From Chara braunii (Eukaryota > Streptophyta > Charophyceae > Charales > Characeae), in assembly GCA_003427395.1 (NCBI GenBank), contig BFEA01000037.1, positions 2,180,085 to 2,230,862 of the forward strand: a stretch of DNA of 50,778 nucleotides, given 5' to 3'. A model generated the notes under the pieces. That model did no database searches. It was not told the DNA's origin and worked only from the letters and a program-made list of their open reading frames with translations. This document shows positions 1-11,059 of this stretch, piece by piece. The position numbers and the translations under genes were made by a program. Position 1 is the first letter of the stretch. Each line of letters begins with the position of its first letter.

Positions 1-188
1 TCTTATCACCCTGTTACTATCATTCTGGTGATAAGGCCGGCTTCTCGGAGCCTCGCTACTCTTATCACCCTGTTACTATCATTGTGGTGATAAGGAAGGT
101 TTATCGGAGCCTCGCTTACTCTTATCACCATTGTTAGAGACATCATTGTGATAAGGCAGGCTTCTCATAGCCTTACTACTCTTATCAC
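1..188 (-). repeat. Hairpin satellite array, 3' LTR copy
   Basis: Three units of about 60 bp. Each has an outer stem: GGTGATAAG 27-35 with CTTATCACC 61-69, GGTGATAAG 86-94 with CTTATCACC 121-129, and GTGATAAG 148-155 with CTTATCAC 181-188. The loops contain an inner stem of the form AGGCT-6-AGCCT, weakened in the second unit. The array continues left of the window. Confidence 0.9.
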
Positions 189-720
189 ATTCGTGTCACT
201 CGAGCCCTGGATCATTCGAAGCTTTTAAGATCACGCGGGTAGGCCATACGAGACTTGTACCCCATGTCTTAAATTCGTCAGCATGATCACCGGCTGTGTT
301 AGTTTGGACCTTTGGGGAGTATGCAGGCATAGGTCAAGCGTTAGTTGATGCAGCCAATCTTCACAGTATCCGACCATGGCATGCACAAGTCTTCAATCCA
401 CTGCGAACCCCATCCCTTATCACTGGTCAGGTGGTCTATTAAGCAAGGGAAGATTGCACAGAGTCAATCCCCCTTGCTGCCACTCCCCCATAAGAAACAT
501 TCACACAACGAGAAAGTTGCTCGGAACTTCTCGTTCTCGCTATGTTTACCAGCAACAGTTACTCATGCCTGGTCATATATTTTTCAATCAATTTACTTTC
601 TTCATGCTTTCGTCTTCCAAGCATTTTCTCTTTCCCTAGTCTTCGGGTTTAGTCTTGAAGGATCCCTGACTCAACGTACCCTCCTTATTAATACAGTCAT
701 AAGTAGTTACCTAAAGGTTA

Positions 721-765
721 TAGTTGTAGGGTTTAGGATTGAGGGTTTAGGGTTTAGGTTGAAGT
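721..765 (+). repeat. Telomere-like TTTAGGG motifs inside the LTR
   Basis: Several GGGTTTAGG units occur in 45 bp, two of them adjacent. The matching site in the other LTR is 21421-21465, with some units mutated. TTTAGGG is the usual plant and green-algal telomere unit, and its complement AAACCCTA is the plant telo-box. This is too short to be a former telomere. Confidence 0.6.
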
Positions 766-1097
766 GTGCGTACCTCGTTGTTCCCTGCCTCCAGGGTTCC
801 GCCTGAACTCCGGCAGAGCTCCCGCAATCGCCCTGTCATTTGGATGTGTCTAGACTAACCAAGTATTTCAAATGGAATCAGAGTTTTTTGTATTTAAGAT
901 TTAATTTCAATGAGCAATTGAAAACATCATCTTCACATTTGCTTTTCAAAGATTGGTGCAAGAAAGGATTAGTCCTAGGAAAGGCGGAGGAGGATGAGGG
1001 AGGTAGAAGCTGTCACCCTTTACGACGATCCTCCACTCTCTACTGCCTCGCACCCTTCCCACCTCTGCCCCCATTTATGGTATGTAATGTCAAATGC

Positions 1098-1170
1098 TAA
1101 TAATAATAATAATAATAGTAATAATAATAACAATAATAATAATAATAAATAATTACAATAATAATAATAG
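1098..1170. repeat. AAT/ATT microsatellites across LTR A
   Basis: Interrupted AAT tracts recur in the left LTR at about 1098-1170, 2488-2510, 4378-4450, 5033-5085 and 6446-6556. Equivalents in the right LTR lie at about 21790-21860, 22660-22680, 24157-24262, 24846-24928 and 26286-26386. Tract lengths differ between the copies, as expected of slippage. Confidence 0.85.
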
Positions 1171-1189
1171 CACTTAATAAACAAAAATG

Positions 1190-1701
1190 TTAGGTTGTTT
1201 TACCGGATGTCCGGGACCCTTGGGTTGTCCGACCGGACGTCTGGTCGGACGTCGGACGGTCTCGGACCGGACAAGCGTTGTCCGACCTAGCGCAAAAAAA
1301 AAAAATAATAATAATAATAACATTTTTTTTTTTTTGAAAAAAATCATGTGGCTTCTACCGTGCATAAGGTGTATGCCACTAAACTTTCGGCTCATTTGAG
1401 CCAGTAGAAACAAAGATAAAAATCTTCAAAGTTTCTAGTCCCCACCTATACCCCTCCTATCCCCACCAAAACCCCTCGTACCCCCCCGTTCCCACCACAA
1501 ATAGCACCCTATCACGAAATGCTCAGAAAATTCTGAATTTTTGTTTCGGCGGTCTCTATGGCATGTGCAACACTGCCATAATTTTATTATTATTTTTAAT
1601 GCTAAAAAGTGGTTGTCCGAGATCTCGGACAACCCCCCTACCAGACGGTTGGGGGAGACGTCCGGCCGAGACGTCCGGCCATCGGACGACCGGTAACCTA
1701 G
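1190..1701. mobile_element. Small non-autonomous DNA transposon (MITE-like), 512 bp
   Basis: It is flanked by 8-bp target duplications CAAAAATG (1182-1189 and 1702-1709). The other LTR copy has an empty site near 21870 with CGAAAATG followed by ATATT. Imperfect terminal inverted repeats are TTAGGTT...ACCGG at the left and CCGGTAACCTAG at the right. The ends are rich in GTCCG/CGGAC motifs, and 1611-1634 is a perfect 24-bp palindrome. The centre contains A, T and AAT tracts. There is no transposase. An 8-bp duplication suits hAT-like elements, but the terminal sequence does not let me name a superfamily. Confidence 0.75.
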
Positions 1702-4700
1702 CAAAAATGATATTAAAAGAATAATAATATTTGATCTAGCGCAAAATATCCACATAAATTCAAAGGTATGAACCTGGCCAAAAATACAGTCAGATTCATC
1801 TTTTTTTTATCATGGTTGTTGTACCCAGCACTAAACACTGTTTTTGCGCATTACAACACTTTCTCATCCAACTAGGACCTACCCTGAATGTCCCCCACAC
1901 ACACGTGCATACACACGCTTGTTGATGCGGCAGTTATGGGTACTCCCTTTCTTCTGCAGCTAGTTGTAGGCCATGACCGACCTACATCCTCTCAACCTGC
2001 TTTGACCTCGGCCCTTGCATACTCCCGCACACCAGACACTCCATTTTATTGTTGCATGGTACATAGGCAGTGTGGATGAATGCAATTCTTAGTGCATCGC
2101 GGTCTGGTCCTCTCGACCCAGGGCCAGACGTGCTCAGTCCCACTTGGAACCTGCAGACCGAATCAAACTGACACGGGTTTAGGGACTGCCAGCTGGACTT
2201 AGGTAGGATTGTCCCTTTTTTTTTGCCATTGTATCAGCTGCTGGCCAATTGGACCCTTTCTTGGTACTCGATTCTGCTGGCATATTACCCTTATGAGGCG
2301 GCCAAAAGTTCAACCCCACGCAACCCTCATACCTACAATGATCCCAAAACAGACAATCTTTAGGGGCAGGTCGTGGTTTTGACCACACACGAACCACACT
2401 ATATCGTACACGGGGTCAGGAATCGGCTCTGGGGACAGCGACAGTCTCATGATTGGGTGAATCTATATTGGTTCACATTAATAACATAATAATAATAATA
2501 ATAACAGATTAAAGTTGAAAATGATAGTGAAACGAAAATAATAATATTCGCTATGAACTGCACAATTCATCACCGAAGAGCGCACATACATACATACAGC
2601 ACCCATAAGTGAGATGACACGATTTCCACAATGGGTGCAAGAGAGTCACAGCCTATGAATTCCAGCCAATTATCATCAAAGCAATCTAAGAGTTTGTGTC
2701 ACCAACGCTTATCGGTGCGCGTGCAGGTAACCAGAGACCAGTGCCACCATCCGGGTGAGCTCCTTGCATGTTTTCCTCCCTCTCTGTCTCTCTCTGGTTC
2801 CTTTGCCTAGCATTGTCCTTACCATCTTTTTTCTCCCTACAAACATGCATACTCACAACTACCACACAAGGTTTCTACTCTGGACACACCCACTGCTTTG
2901 CTTATAGTTTCCCCTACTGTCTAGTATTAACACTCTGTGTTGGCGTAGCTATGGATGTCTTCTTCCTACCAGCGCAACTATCTTCCCCCCTTTCACTTAC
3001 AATATTCTTTCCTAAGAGCTCTAACCCTTGCTTTTGGCGCACGAGTGCCTCATCACTTCCATGCTTGCAGCAAATGAGCATTCTGTCCGAATAGGAGGCT
3101 GGTCTGTCCTTACCTTGTTTTAGGATGTCACTGGGCTATCCCATCTTCTGCAGCAAATGGCCCAACTTAGCCTGGTACCGCGTGCCCACTTCCTGTTTGC
3201 TTCAGAAAGTCATGGTCTGTTACTTTTCCCATTGTCTGAGTCTATGAGTCACGACTGTCGTTTGTGGCTCATGACTTTTGACTGGGAGAGTGACCTTCGC
3301 ATCTGGGACATGACCCCTGTCTTTTTCTGTCTGTTCTGTCTGTCCTTGCCTGTTTCCGTTTGATTACTACGTTTCCGGCATGTCTCCGTCTATTATGTCA
3401 GTCCTTGTCTGTTTCTGTCTATTTTCCTCCTACCTCTTCTCCCTCTTCACCTCTTCTTTCTCATGGTCATCCTTATCCTTTTAATACACCTCCTACGTAA
3501 GAAAATAAGCAATAGTGAAATTTGGAACCCATGCTGCGTTATACATATGAAAACAGGTAGTCGTGACCTCGAATAAAGAGTAGAATTGCAGCTCGATACA
3601 CCAAGTAAGAGTCAAGCAGAGTTCACAGAATGACAATTTTGGAATAATCATGTCATCACCTTCCATGAACCAATGTCATTCCTTTATTTTCGTTGCTCGG
3701 CGCCCAGACTACAAACATCACAGCTTACTGGAAACCTACGAATTTCGAAAGGCTTAGCGCATCCAGTTGACAGCAACACAGAATCGATCCTTTTGCAGAC
3801 CTTTGCCAAGATCAGGCATTGTGCTCTTGCCTCATCAACCTCCTCTTTGTCCCTCTCTTCGTGTGTTTTCTTTATGTGCGTTACTGTGCCTGTGTGTACC
3901 TGTCTGAACCCTTGTATCTTCGTCTGCTCATCTGTCTCTGTGTCTTTCTCACACATACGCACATCCTCACACAAGCAAACAAGCGTGCAGCAGTGTAGAT
4001 TTTTCTGCTCCAGCGGTAGTACAAGGAGCGAATAGCAAGATGACCAAATCAAGATTTCTAATCACATTCGAGAGTCAGAACGTACCATAGTATCCAGAAA
4101 GCAATATTGCACCAATATTACATCAATGGGAATCGAAACACTAAAAGCGACTGTCAGTGAGATCTCTCTCTCTCTCTCCATCGCCATCGTAAGTACCCAG
4201 GTCCTTTTCTTTATTTGACGTTCGACGCCCAGGACCCTACACCGTTGTTTCCCACTCGCAATTAATAGTGTAATTGATGACATTGGCGGCCACCGAAGTA
4301 CTTGAGGAGATTGCTCAGCGCAGATAACCATCAAACCAGGTATTGTATGACACGTACCTGATCATAATCACCGCCGAATAATAATAATGATAACAATAAT
4401 AACAACGGTAGTAGTAATAATAATAATAATAATATAAATTAATTAATAATGATGGATAACAATGTATACAAATGTTATTATCGGTCCGATGCAGCAAGTT
4501 GGGCACACGACAAGACCGCTCATACTTCGAGAGGTTGGGCAAATGGCAGGGTAACCTTTACAATATGTTTGGCGGATTCACGTCCACGCCTCTCCACCTT
4601 TGCCCTCATCTACACTCTTCCTCTTTTTTCTCCTCTTCTCTCTTTCCTCCTTCTTCCTTCCTCTACTTTCTTCTTCTTCTCTCCTCGTTCCCTCCTGCCT

Positions 4701-7020
4701 ATCAGTAGCGTTTTGGGTGTAATCCGTCTGAAACAGTTAGTTTCTACCCTTTCTTGGTATTGGTATAATCTTAGGCCATCATTAGGTGAGTGCACGTGTC
4801 ATTTGTATGTGAGAGGTGGTAGTCTCACATACCTGTGTTCAACTTCCATATCAGCAACTCTCTTACTCCCTTCGCTCTCACTTCGCTTTCCTACTGCTCC
4901 TCCACACACGACTAATGGCAGGACGTGCATCGCATTCGATTAGCAACTGAAGCAGCAATAATGCTAATAATCCGATTGCAATCATCGTATATAAGCCATC
5001 TTTCTAGCCAGATATAGTCGTGATATTATGAGTGAAATAATAATAAAATAATAATAGTAAAATAATAATAATAATAATAATAGTGCGCAAAAGGAAACGA
5101 GCAACAGCGAGACAACAATGTACAGTTACGTTGAATGCCCAATCGGATCACTGTGCTCAGAAAACAACATTGCCCCAATAAGACACCAATGGAGAATTGT
5201 AACCCTGAACCAATGTCAATGGAAGCTTGCTCCTGCCACTACCAAAATATCCTGGCCCTTCTCTCTACTGAGCTACTACTATCCTACTAATTGGCAACGC
5301 TGGTATTGACATCAGCAACCACCGAAGTACTTTGAAGATGTCTCCCGTAGAAGACCATCGCCAATACCAGGTATATGCCTTCTCATCTTCATCCCCCATC
5401 TTTCTCTCTTTCTTACACTCACACACATACAATGATACACACACACATACACTTACACATACACACTCACGACTGGCAATCCCGCGGCCGGGTCGGAGCG
5501 AAGGCGCGACAGCAGCGGACGCAAGTAGTGGCGTATATTTCTATGTTGGAGCAGGAGATTCATTTGATTTTGCGTCTCCTCTTTCCTCCGCAACGCCGCA
5601 TGATCCGATCAGCCTTCCGAGAGCACATTACGTCGGAGATACGGCAACACAAGTGCGCACTCCAACAAGGTCGAACTGATAACAAGTCCATCCTCACTTA
5701 CGGTAAGTAGCGGATGCGGGGTCGCGGCAACTTACACTATTGCTGCATGGCGTCGCCCAGATGACAAAGACCGCATTCCTACCTACCAAATCGCTTCACC
5801 TCCCAATGCAAAAGCAGCGGAACCGCATCGCAACACATTCCTAGCAACTAAGCCAAATAATGAATATATATTTGTAATCAATCCGACCCGATACAGTCGT
5901 GAGAGAAGTGTGTTACATTCCGAGAACGGCAGCGTAACTACACGGTTTGAAGGAAATGGTGCCATCGATCGACCAATAGGTGAGCCAGATAAGCTTCCTC
6001 ATCCATTCCTCATTCTTCTCGTTCTTCTTCTTTCTCTTCTCCTCTTTTCTCCTCCTTCTTCTTCTTATTTTTCTTCCTTCCCTTCACGAGTTTTCTCCTC
6101 CTCTCTCTGTTTGTAATCTCGCTCGTCTTTCCTTTTTCAGTTCGTTTCGAGTGTACGTGGCCTAAATCGCAGTCAAGTTCAGTCAGAATGAAGGTGAGTT
6201 ATATTAAAGGGAAACGATCGCTTTCCTTTCTCGTAATCGTTTTCTTCCCTTTTGCTTTCCTCTCTCCTTTTGCGTTCTCCTCTATTTTCACCGCGACTTC
6301 CCTTCTTCTTGCATTCGCACTCCTCCTTCTGTGTCCGTCTTCCTTTTTGAGTGTTTGTGCCCTCATCTTCCTCACTTGCATCCTCCTCTTCGTTTCCTCC
6401 TTGTCAAATGTACGTAGTCACACTTCACCGCCAAACGTATGGTTTTAATAAAACAATAATATTATTACGATTGAAATAATAATAACAATAATGAAATATA
6501 ATAATAATAATAATAAAAATAATAATAGTAATAATAACGATAATAATAGCAATAATATTAGAGATAACGGATGTATACATCCTACTCCTCCGGTCCGATA
6601 GATGTAGGAGAAGCATGGATTTCTCTTTAGAGAGAAATACACGGGATTGGAGACGATCGAGGGTATCTGACGTGGTAAGTTTCCCTATTTTCCTCACCTC
6701 TCTCTTCTCCTTACACAATCCCTTCTCCTTCTCATACAAACACATACTCACACGAAGCTGCAACTCAGATTTCCCACTTTTTAGACGTAGGTTCATTTGG
6801 TTTCATTCGTCCTGTAGATATAACCGCCATGATGTGAGCCGCGAGATTGGAGCAGCCCATATGCACACACTTACGCACTTCGCACAGGCGCGCCCATGCA
6901 CGCACATGCGGGAAGTAAGGTATGTTTCCGTAGTTCAGCGATAGGTTTATTGGATTTGTTTTCCTCTTGTTGGTGGAAGTTCCGTGAGGTTCGTTGAAGG
7001 TTAAACTTACATGCACTCAC

Positions 7021-7022
<2 letters not shown>

Positions 7023-7067
<45 letters not shown>
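7023..7067. repeat. AC dinucleotide repeat (left LTR)
   Basis: Pure AC tract; the right LTR copy at 26861-26929 is longer. Low-complexity ORFs of His-Thr or Cys-Val crossing it are artefacts. Confidence 0.95.
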
Positions 7068-7071
<4 letters not shown>

Positions 7072-7755
7072 TGAAGCAACGTATACATCAATACTCTAGA
7101 GGTAGGTTCATTCGTGTGGTGGGAGACTTACCTTGCAACGCGGATGCAGGGTCGCGGCCGCTTGCACTATTGCTCCCCGATGCTACTCAGATGGCAAGGA
7201 GTGTTGAGTCTCCGAACCGAGTCGCTATACCTCGCAAGGCAACCACGCCGGGAATGCGCTGTTGTATTTGAACCCACTACCACCGTGACAAGGCGCGATC
7301 GCTTTCCCTGAACCTTACAGGATGAGGATCCCAAGGCTAGGAGTAGGAAACAGGTAAGTTGCCTTCACCTCCCTCCTCTCTCCTCTTTCTCCGTCTTCTT
7401 CTCCTTCTTCTTCCCTCTTTCTCGTTCGTCTCTCTCTTTTCCCCTCCAAGCCGTGCTCCCTCTCTTCTCCTCTGCGTGTCTCCCTACTGCGCACCGCCTC
7501 CCTGTTCGTTCGACAGCCATTCCCGGTCGCAGTGTCCCGTTCTGTCAGCTTTCTTGCGCGCATCCCTCTATGCGCCCACCTCGCTATTCATTTCTGCTTT
7601 TCCCCATAGTCCCTTTGGTTCTTTCCTTGCACCATGTCTCTCGCGTATGTGCGAGTAATCGCATTTGGTGTAGTAGCTCCGAGCGACCGGTCTGATAGCT
7701 ACCTTAGCAAGCCCGTTGCAAGCTCCTTAGGATGAACCTGCCCCGACTTCGAGCG

Positions 7756-7778
7756 AAGATTCACTAATAGTGAATCTT
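7756..7778. other. Perfect hairpin in U3 of the left LTR
   Basis: AAGATTCACTA and TAGTGAATCTT form an 11-bp stem with a one-base loop. The right LTR copy (27636-27658) has a 10-bp stem and a 3-base loop. At the matching place in LTR C (48715-48738) a hairpin of different sequence is found; both sites are followed by an A-rich stretch containing aaaaaaatct. Confidence 0.75.
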
Positions 7779-7999
7779 TGAATCAGCAAAAATCTCGGGG
7801 AAAAAAAAATAAAAAAAAATCTAACTACTATCCGCCCCAGTCGTTCCAAGTGTCGGTTACCTGTCACAGGGGCGGAGCCTTTATGCTTCAACCCCAACTA
7901 CTTTCAATTTGCAGATCGCGAGTTCGAGTGGCTGCTACCCAGGGTCGGGGCAAAATACTGTTGAGCTTCCTGTCAAAAAGGAGTTAGTCTCGGCGGCCG

Positions 8000-8084
8000 G
8001 TAGGCTTCGATCCCCGTACCCTTCACTTCTAAGGCCAATACCGAAACCTACTGAGCTAGCTCCCATTCTTAACAAAATGGGAGC
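8000..8084 (-). other. tRNA-like segment plus hairpin near the outer end of the left LTR
   Basis: On the minus strand there is an A-box-like TAGCTCAGTAGG (8048-8059) and a B-box-like GGATCGAAGCC (8003-8013), spaced as in a tRNA gene. A 9-bp hairpin, GCTCCCATT 8059-8067 with AATGGGAGC 8076-8084, abuts the A box. The right copy is 27880-27943, with one base lost from the B box. I could not fold a full cloverleaf, so this may be a tRNA-derived SINE head or a Pol III-like promoter remnant rather than a tRNA gene. Confidence 0.5.
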
Positions 8085-8141
8085 AATTCCTGTACACGTA
8101 TTGCAGTGTGGCCTAGTCCAACTAGTGGACCGGACCCATTT

Positions 8142-8411
8142 CTAATTTTCTCGTGTTTGTACACTAGTTAGCCTGTGTATCTGTCTAAGCGCTTGTTGGC
8201 TTGAGTGTGCGCAAATGACACTTTCTTGACCGGAAGCCCCGACGGACCGGTACTTTCCCGTGGTTGCGTCATCGAGGGCTGCCGCGAGGAAACACCCAAG
8301 TAGCGGGTAGGCTGATACTATACCTAGTAAAGGTAGATGTACCGAGTACTTGAGGCCGAACAAGCCGGCATTTTGCGTGTCATAGATGTACCCTGTCATA
8401 ACAGTAACCAA
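8142..8411 (-). other. 89-codon ORF kept open in both LTR copies (doubtful gene)
   Basis: An uninterrupted ORF occupies the same place in the right LTR (28022-28291). By hand I count about 17 base differences, of which about 10 change the residue. That is near the neutral expectation, so the open frame does not show that it is a gene. It lies on the element's sense strand in U3. No domain or signal is recognisable. Confidence 0.2.
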
Positions 8412-8566
8412 ATCAACCCCTCGACCTTCCTGGTTGAAGGATATAAGTGTCGATCCTAATTATCACAGTGTGTGTCATAATGATGCACGAGCTCATACGA
8501 AATTCTGAGTTCAGATTAATTCCTTCGAGGTGGTCGGCACAACCGACCTGCCGACTGCAAAATCAC

Positions 8567-8601
8567 GGCCAAATACCCTTGTAAGGGTATTTGGTCCGAC
8601 A
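8567..8601. other. Terminal hairpin and outer end of the left LTR
   Basis: A stem of 14 bp with a 2-base loop and one G-T pair (8567-8596) is followed directly by the LTR end CGACA (8597-8601). A second hairpin, GGTCGG-cacaa-CCGACC (8532-8548), lies just inside. The same pair stands at 28447-28481. Confidence 0.8.
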
Positions 8602-9068
8602 GTATCCCAGGCCCTATTAAGCGACGTCTCCATCGCCTGGAGAACTATATGCAAACAAAACATGTTTTCCGACAAACAAATTTGTCAAATCCGAATCCTG
8701 GAATGAAATGTGGTTTAGGATTGACATCGTCACCTCACTTTTCAGTATCCGGGTTTAAGAACACACGTAAGTTATCCCCTGATTTGTAAACCGGCAGTTC
8801 CTCCATGCTCCTTGAGATCTTCTGATCCCTCCTCTGCCCTCCCTTTCTCAAGGTTGGTCCAGAGGGACCTGTCATCCTTCCTCTCTTAGCCATGGCCACT
8901 TCTCTTCAATGGTCACGCCTGCACACAGAGAGGGAGCAATGACAGGTACAAGGATCGACCATCATCATCAAGGCAACACTTCACATCATCAACATAGGCA
9001 TGACAAGACACCCTTCACTTGTGCTTATACATATATATATATATGTATATAGTCATATATGTATATAA

Positions 9069-9102
<34 letters not shown>

Positions 9103-9178
9103 TTTGTGACGATATATATATATATATATACATACACTTGCTTATTTAAGTATCGTTTGTCAACTCGCGCTCACCTAT
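8602..9178. other. 3' noncoding region of element A
   Basis: Between the pol stop and the 3' LTR. It contains TA-rich tracts (9033-9131) and a pyrimidine-rich stretch near 8785-8850 that is purine-rich on the element's strand. A clear polypurine tract touching the LTR is not visible: the bases next to 8601 are mixed. I see no gene. Confidence 0.6.
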
Positions 9179-10400
9179 TCTCTGATCTTGAATTTCTTCA
9201 GTTTGGACCTCGAAACCAGTCTCTTCTTGGAGTCTCGTCCATTTCTTCCAACTCATAGGCCCCATGGAGTCCCTGTTTCCTGATTCTGAAAGGTCCTAAC
9301 CAACGCTTGTCCAGCTTTCGCGACCACTGTTTTTCCAAAGAAGAGTCATAAAGTAATACAACATCCGCAACTCGTAACGACTCGATTCTCACTCTAGGGA
9401 GTTTGTCCCACCTTTCTTTGTCCCTTTCGCGGTTGTCTGCCACCCTCGTGGCAGCTTCCTGAATCCTCTCTTCCGTGGCGCTGATCTGTTTTGCCCTAAG
9501 GTCCAGTAACTCTTCGAGTGTCAGATCATTCTCCAAGTCCTGCCTGTGCCACGTCTTTAGGAAACTTTTTATCGGGAATGTGGCATGCCGACCATACCAG
9601 AGTGTTGCAGGTGCATACCATGTCGTCCTCTTGACAGTGATATTCTCCACGAAGAACACCGTTCTCAGAAATTTTGGCCAGAGATTCGGCTTCTCATTGG
9701 TCCAGTTGGCTAACAAGTTTCTAATGGTACTATAGCCTCTTTCAACCGACGCATTTGTCTGAGGGTGAGCCTACGTCGTGTAGTTACCTATCATTCCCAG
9801 TTCTTTCAACAGTTCCTTCACTTCCCCATTCGTAAACTCAGACCCCCTGTCCATCGTGCATTCCAATATGAATGGATATCTGAGGTAGTATTCCTTAATG
9901 CATTCTATCAGTGTCACCCCAGTTTTGTTCCTAACGGCCTTGCCATCGATAAACTCGGTAAGGTTGTCTCTTGCATCAAATATATAGTTATACCCACCGA
10001 GTCCCAATGGCATAGCCAGTAGGTCCAAATGGACAACCACCCCCACATCTTTAATGTACCTGGGGTGTAGAGACTCCTTGTATTTGACAGGCGATCGTAC
10101 TTGACAAGGTACACATGATTCACAGTACTTCCGAGTCATCTCAAACATGCCTTTCCAATAGTAGAGTTTCATTGCCTTCTTGTAGGTTGCCGCAAAACTT
10201 CGGTGTCCCCCGACTATCCCATCATGAAGTGCAGCTATGACATCAATCCGACGACTCTTCCTGCATACCACTCGTCTCGGCGGCCCCCTCTTGTCTCTGA
10301 TGAATAAATGGTCACCTCTTACTACATAATGATCTTTCATCCGAAGAGTCTTGTCACTAACTTCTCTTTCTCTTTTATCCCCTGAAAGAAGTAACTTCAT
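9179..10400 (-). pseudogene. pol: Integrase of element A
   Basis: This is the C-terminal part of Pol, the enzyme that joins element cDNA to host DNA. The N-terminal HHCC zinc motif is visible, with HDGIVGGH followed by CVPC. The catalytic core has D at 10023-10025, D at 9849-9851 and E at 9741-9743, giving D-57-D-35-E spacing. A C-terminal GPF/Y-like motif, RWLGPFRI, follows near 9270. The frame is broken by a stop at 9771-9773, between the second D and the E, and by a one-base loss near 9200 relative to element B; the original stop is near 9178. All three catalytic residues survive. Integrase is downstream of RNase H remains, as in Ty3/gypsy. Confidence 0.9.
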
Positions 10401-10430
10401 TTCTAGGTAGAACCCATCATAATCCTCTCT

Positions 10431-11055
10431 TCAGAATTTTTCTGAAATCTCTCTTTGCTCAAATTCTTCCTCTTTCTCTTCATCAAACTTGTCTTTATCT
10501 CCGATTGTTATTTCATTTGCCTTCACCATTCTCTCCTCATCATTAGACTGGACTTGTAGAAGGGAATTAGTGAAGTAGTACATTCTCCCCATCATGGCTA
10601 CTTGTTCGTCTGCTTGTCGAGTTCCAACGTCGATCGTCCGTGGTTCATCCACCATCCTATAGTTTTCAACCAAGGTCAATCCCATCATCCACTCCGCATT
10701 CCTTTCTCCCCATGAGTCTTCCTCTACTACTGGCGTGAGTATTAAGGTAGGCTCCCTCATAAACTCAGAAGGAGGATGCCACGTTGGATTCCCTCTTCTC
10801 ATTGTCTTACCTTCAACGAGCATAACCCAACAATTGACATGAGTGCGCATATCATCTCCTTCCTCCAAAAATCCATCTACCGGAGGCGCTTCCTCCCCAG
10901 ATCCTGCTTGATCTCTCCAATCAATTCTACTCATGTCATCGACCCTATTCCTGTTTCCTATAATAGGTTCCAGCTGAAAATCAAACATCCAGATATAGGT
11001 AAGTCATTTGGCTATGGTCGGGTCTGAGGGCGAAAAGTTCTTGAGGGAATACATA
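10431..11055 (-). pseudogene. pol: RNase H C-terminal tail and linker to integrase, element A
   Basis: The start of this segment, read through an in-frame TGA near 11003, carries the end of the RNase H/connection region found in gypsy Pol: a DPTIAK, WMFDFQLEPIIGNRN and DDMSRIDW series. It is followed by an acidic, poorly conserved linker of about 150 residues ending at 10431. No RNase H catalytic residues are present, since the deletion junction lies near 11055-11075, immediately after RT. It is a remnant of the polyprotein, not a separate gene. Confidence 0.75.
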
Positions 11056-11059
11056 AGCG

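Larger units (their letters stand above)
1..8601 (-). repeat. 3' LTR of element A (partial, continues left of window)
   Basis: This sequence aligns colinearly with 20731-28481 on the same strand and ends at the same CGACA. One 117-base stretch near 2080-2196, compared by hand with 22253-22369, shows 6 differences, so the copies are roughly 5% apart there. It contains the hairpin array (1-188), AAT microsatellites, pyrimidine tracts, a CA repeat, a tRNA-like segment and a terminal hairpin. It carries a 512-bp DNA transposon (1190-1701) absent from the other copy, and keeps about 420 bp (3600-4020) deleted from the other. ORFs of 60-150 codons occur, but the substitutions I compared give no sign of purifying selection. 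Confidence 0.88.

Noticed and set aside
345-806. 153-codon frame present in both LTR copies (also 21048-21509)
   Set aside because: Residue changes are as frequent as expected without selection; no domain, and the frame crosses the telomere-like motifs.
1888-2079. 63-codon frame nearly identical in both LTRs (22059-22250)
   Set aside because: All three base differences I see change the residue, so there is no sign of protein selection.
5375-5710. Helical-looking frame (AYISMLEQEIHLIL...) in LTR A as a protein exon
   Set aside because: Between the two LTR copies most differences in this frame change the residue, and the alternative GDSFDF frame is no better; no evidence of coding.
8602-8620. 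Polypurine tract next to the 3' LTR of element A
   Set aside because: On the element strand the bases beside the LTR are mixed purine and pyrimidine; I cannot point to a convincing tract.
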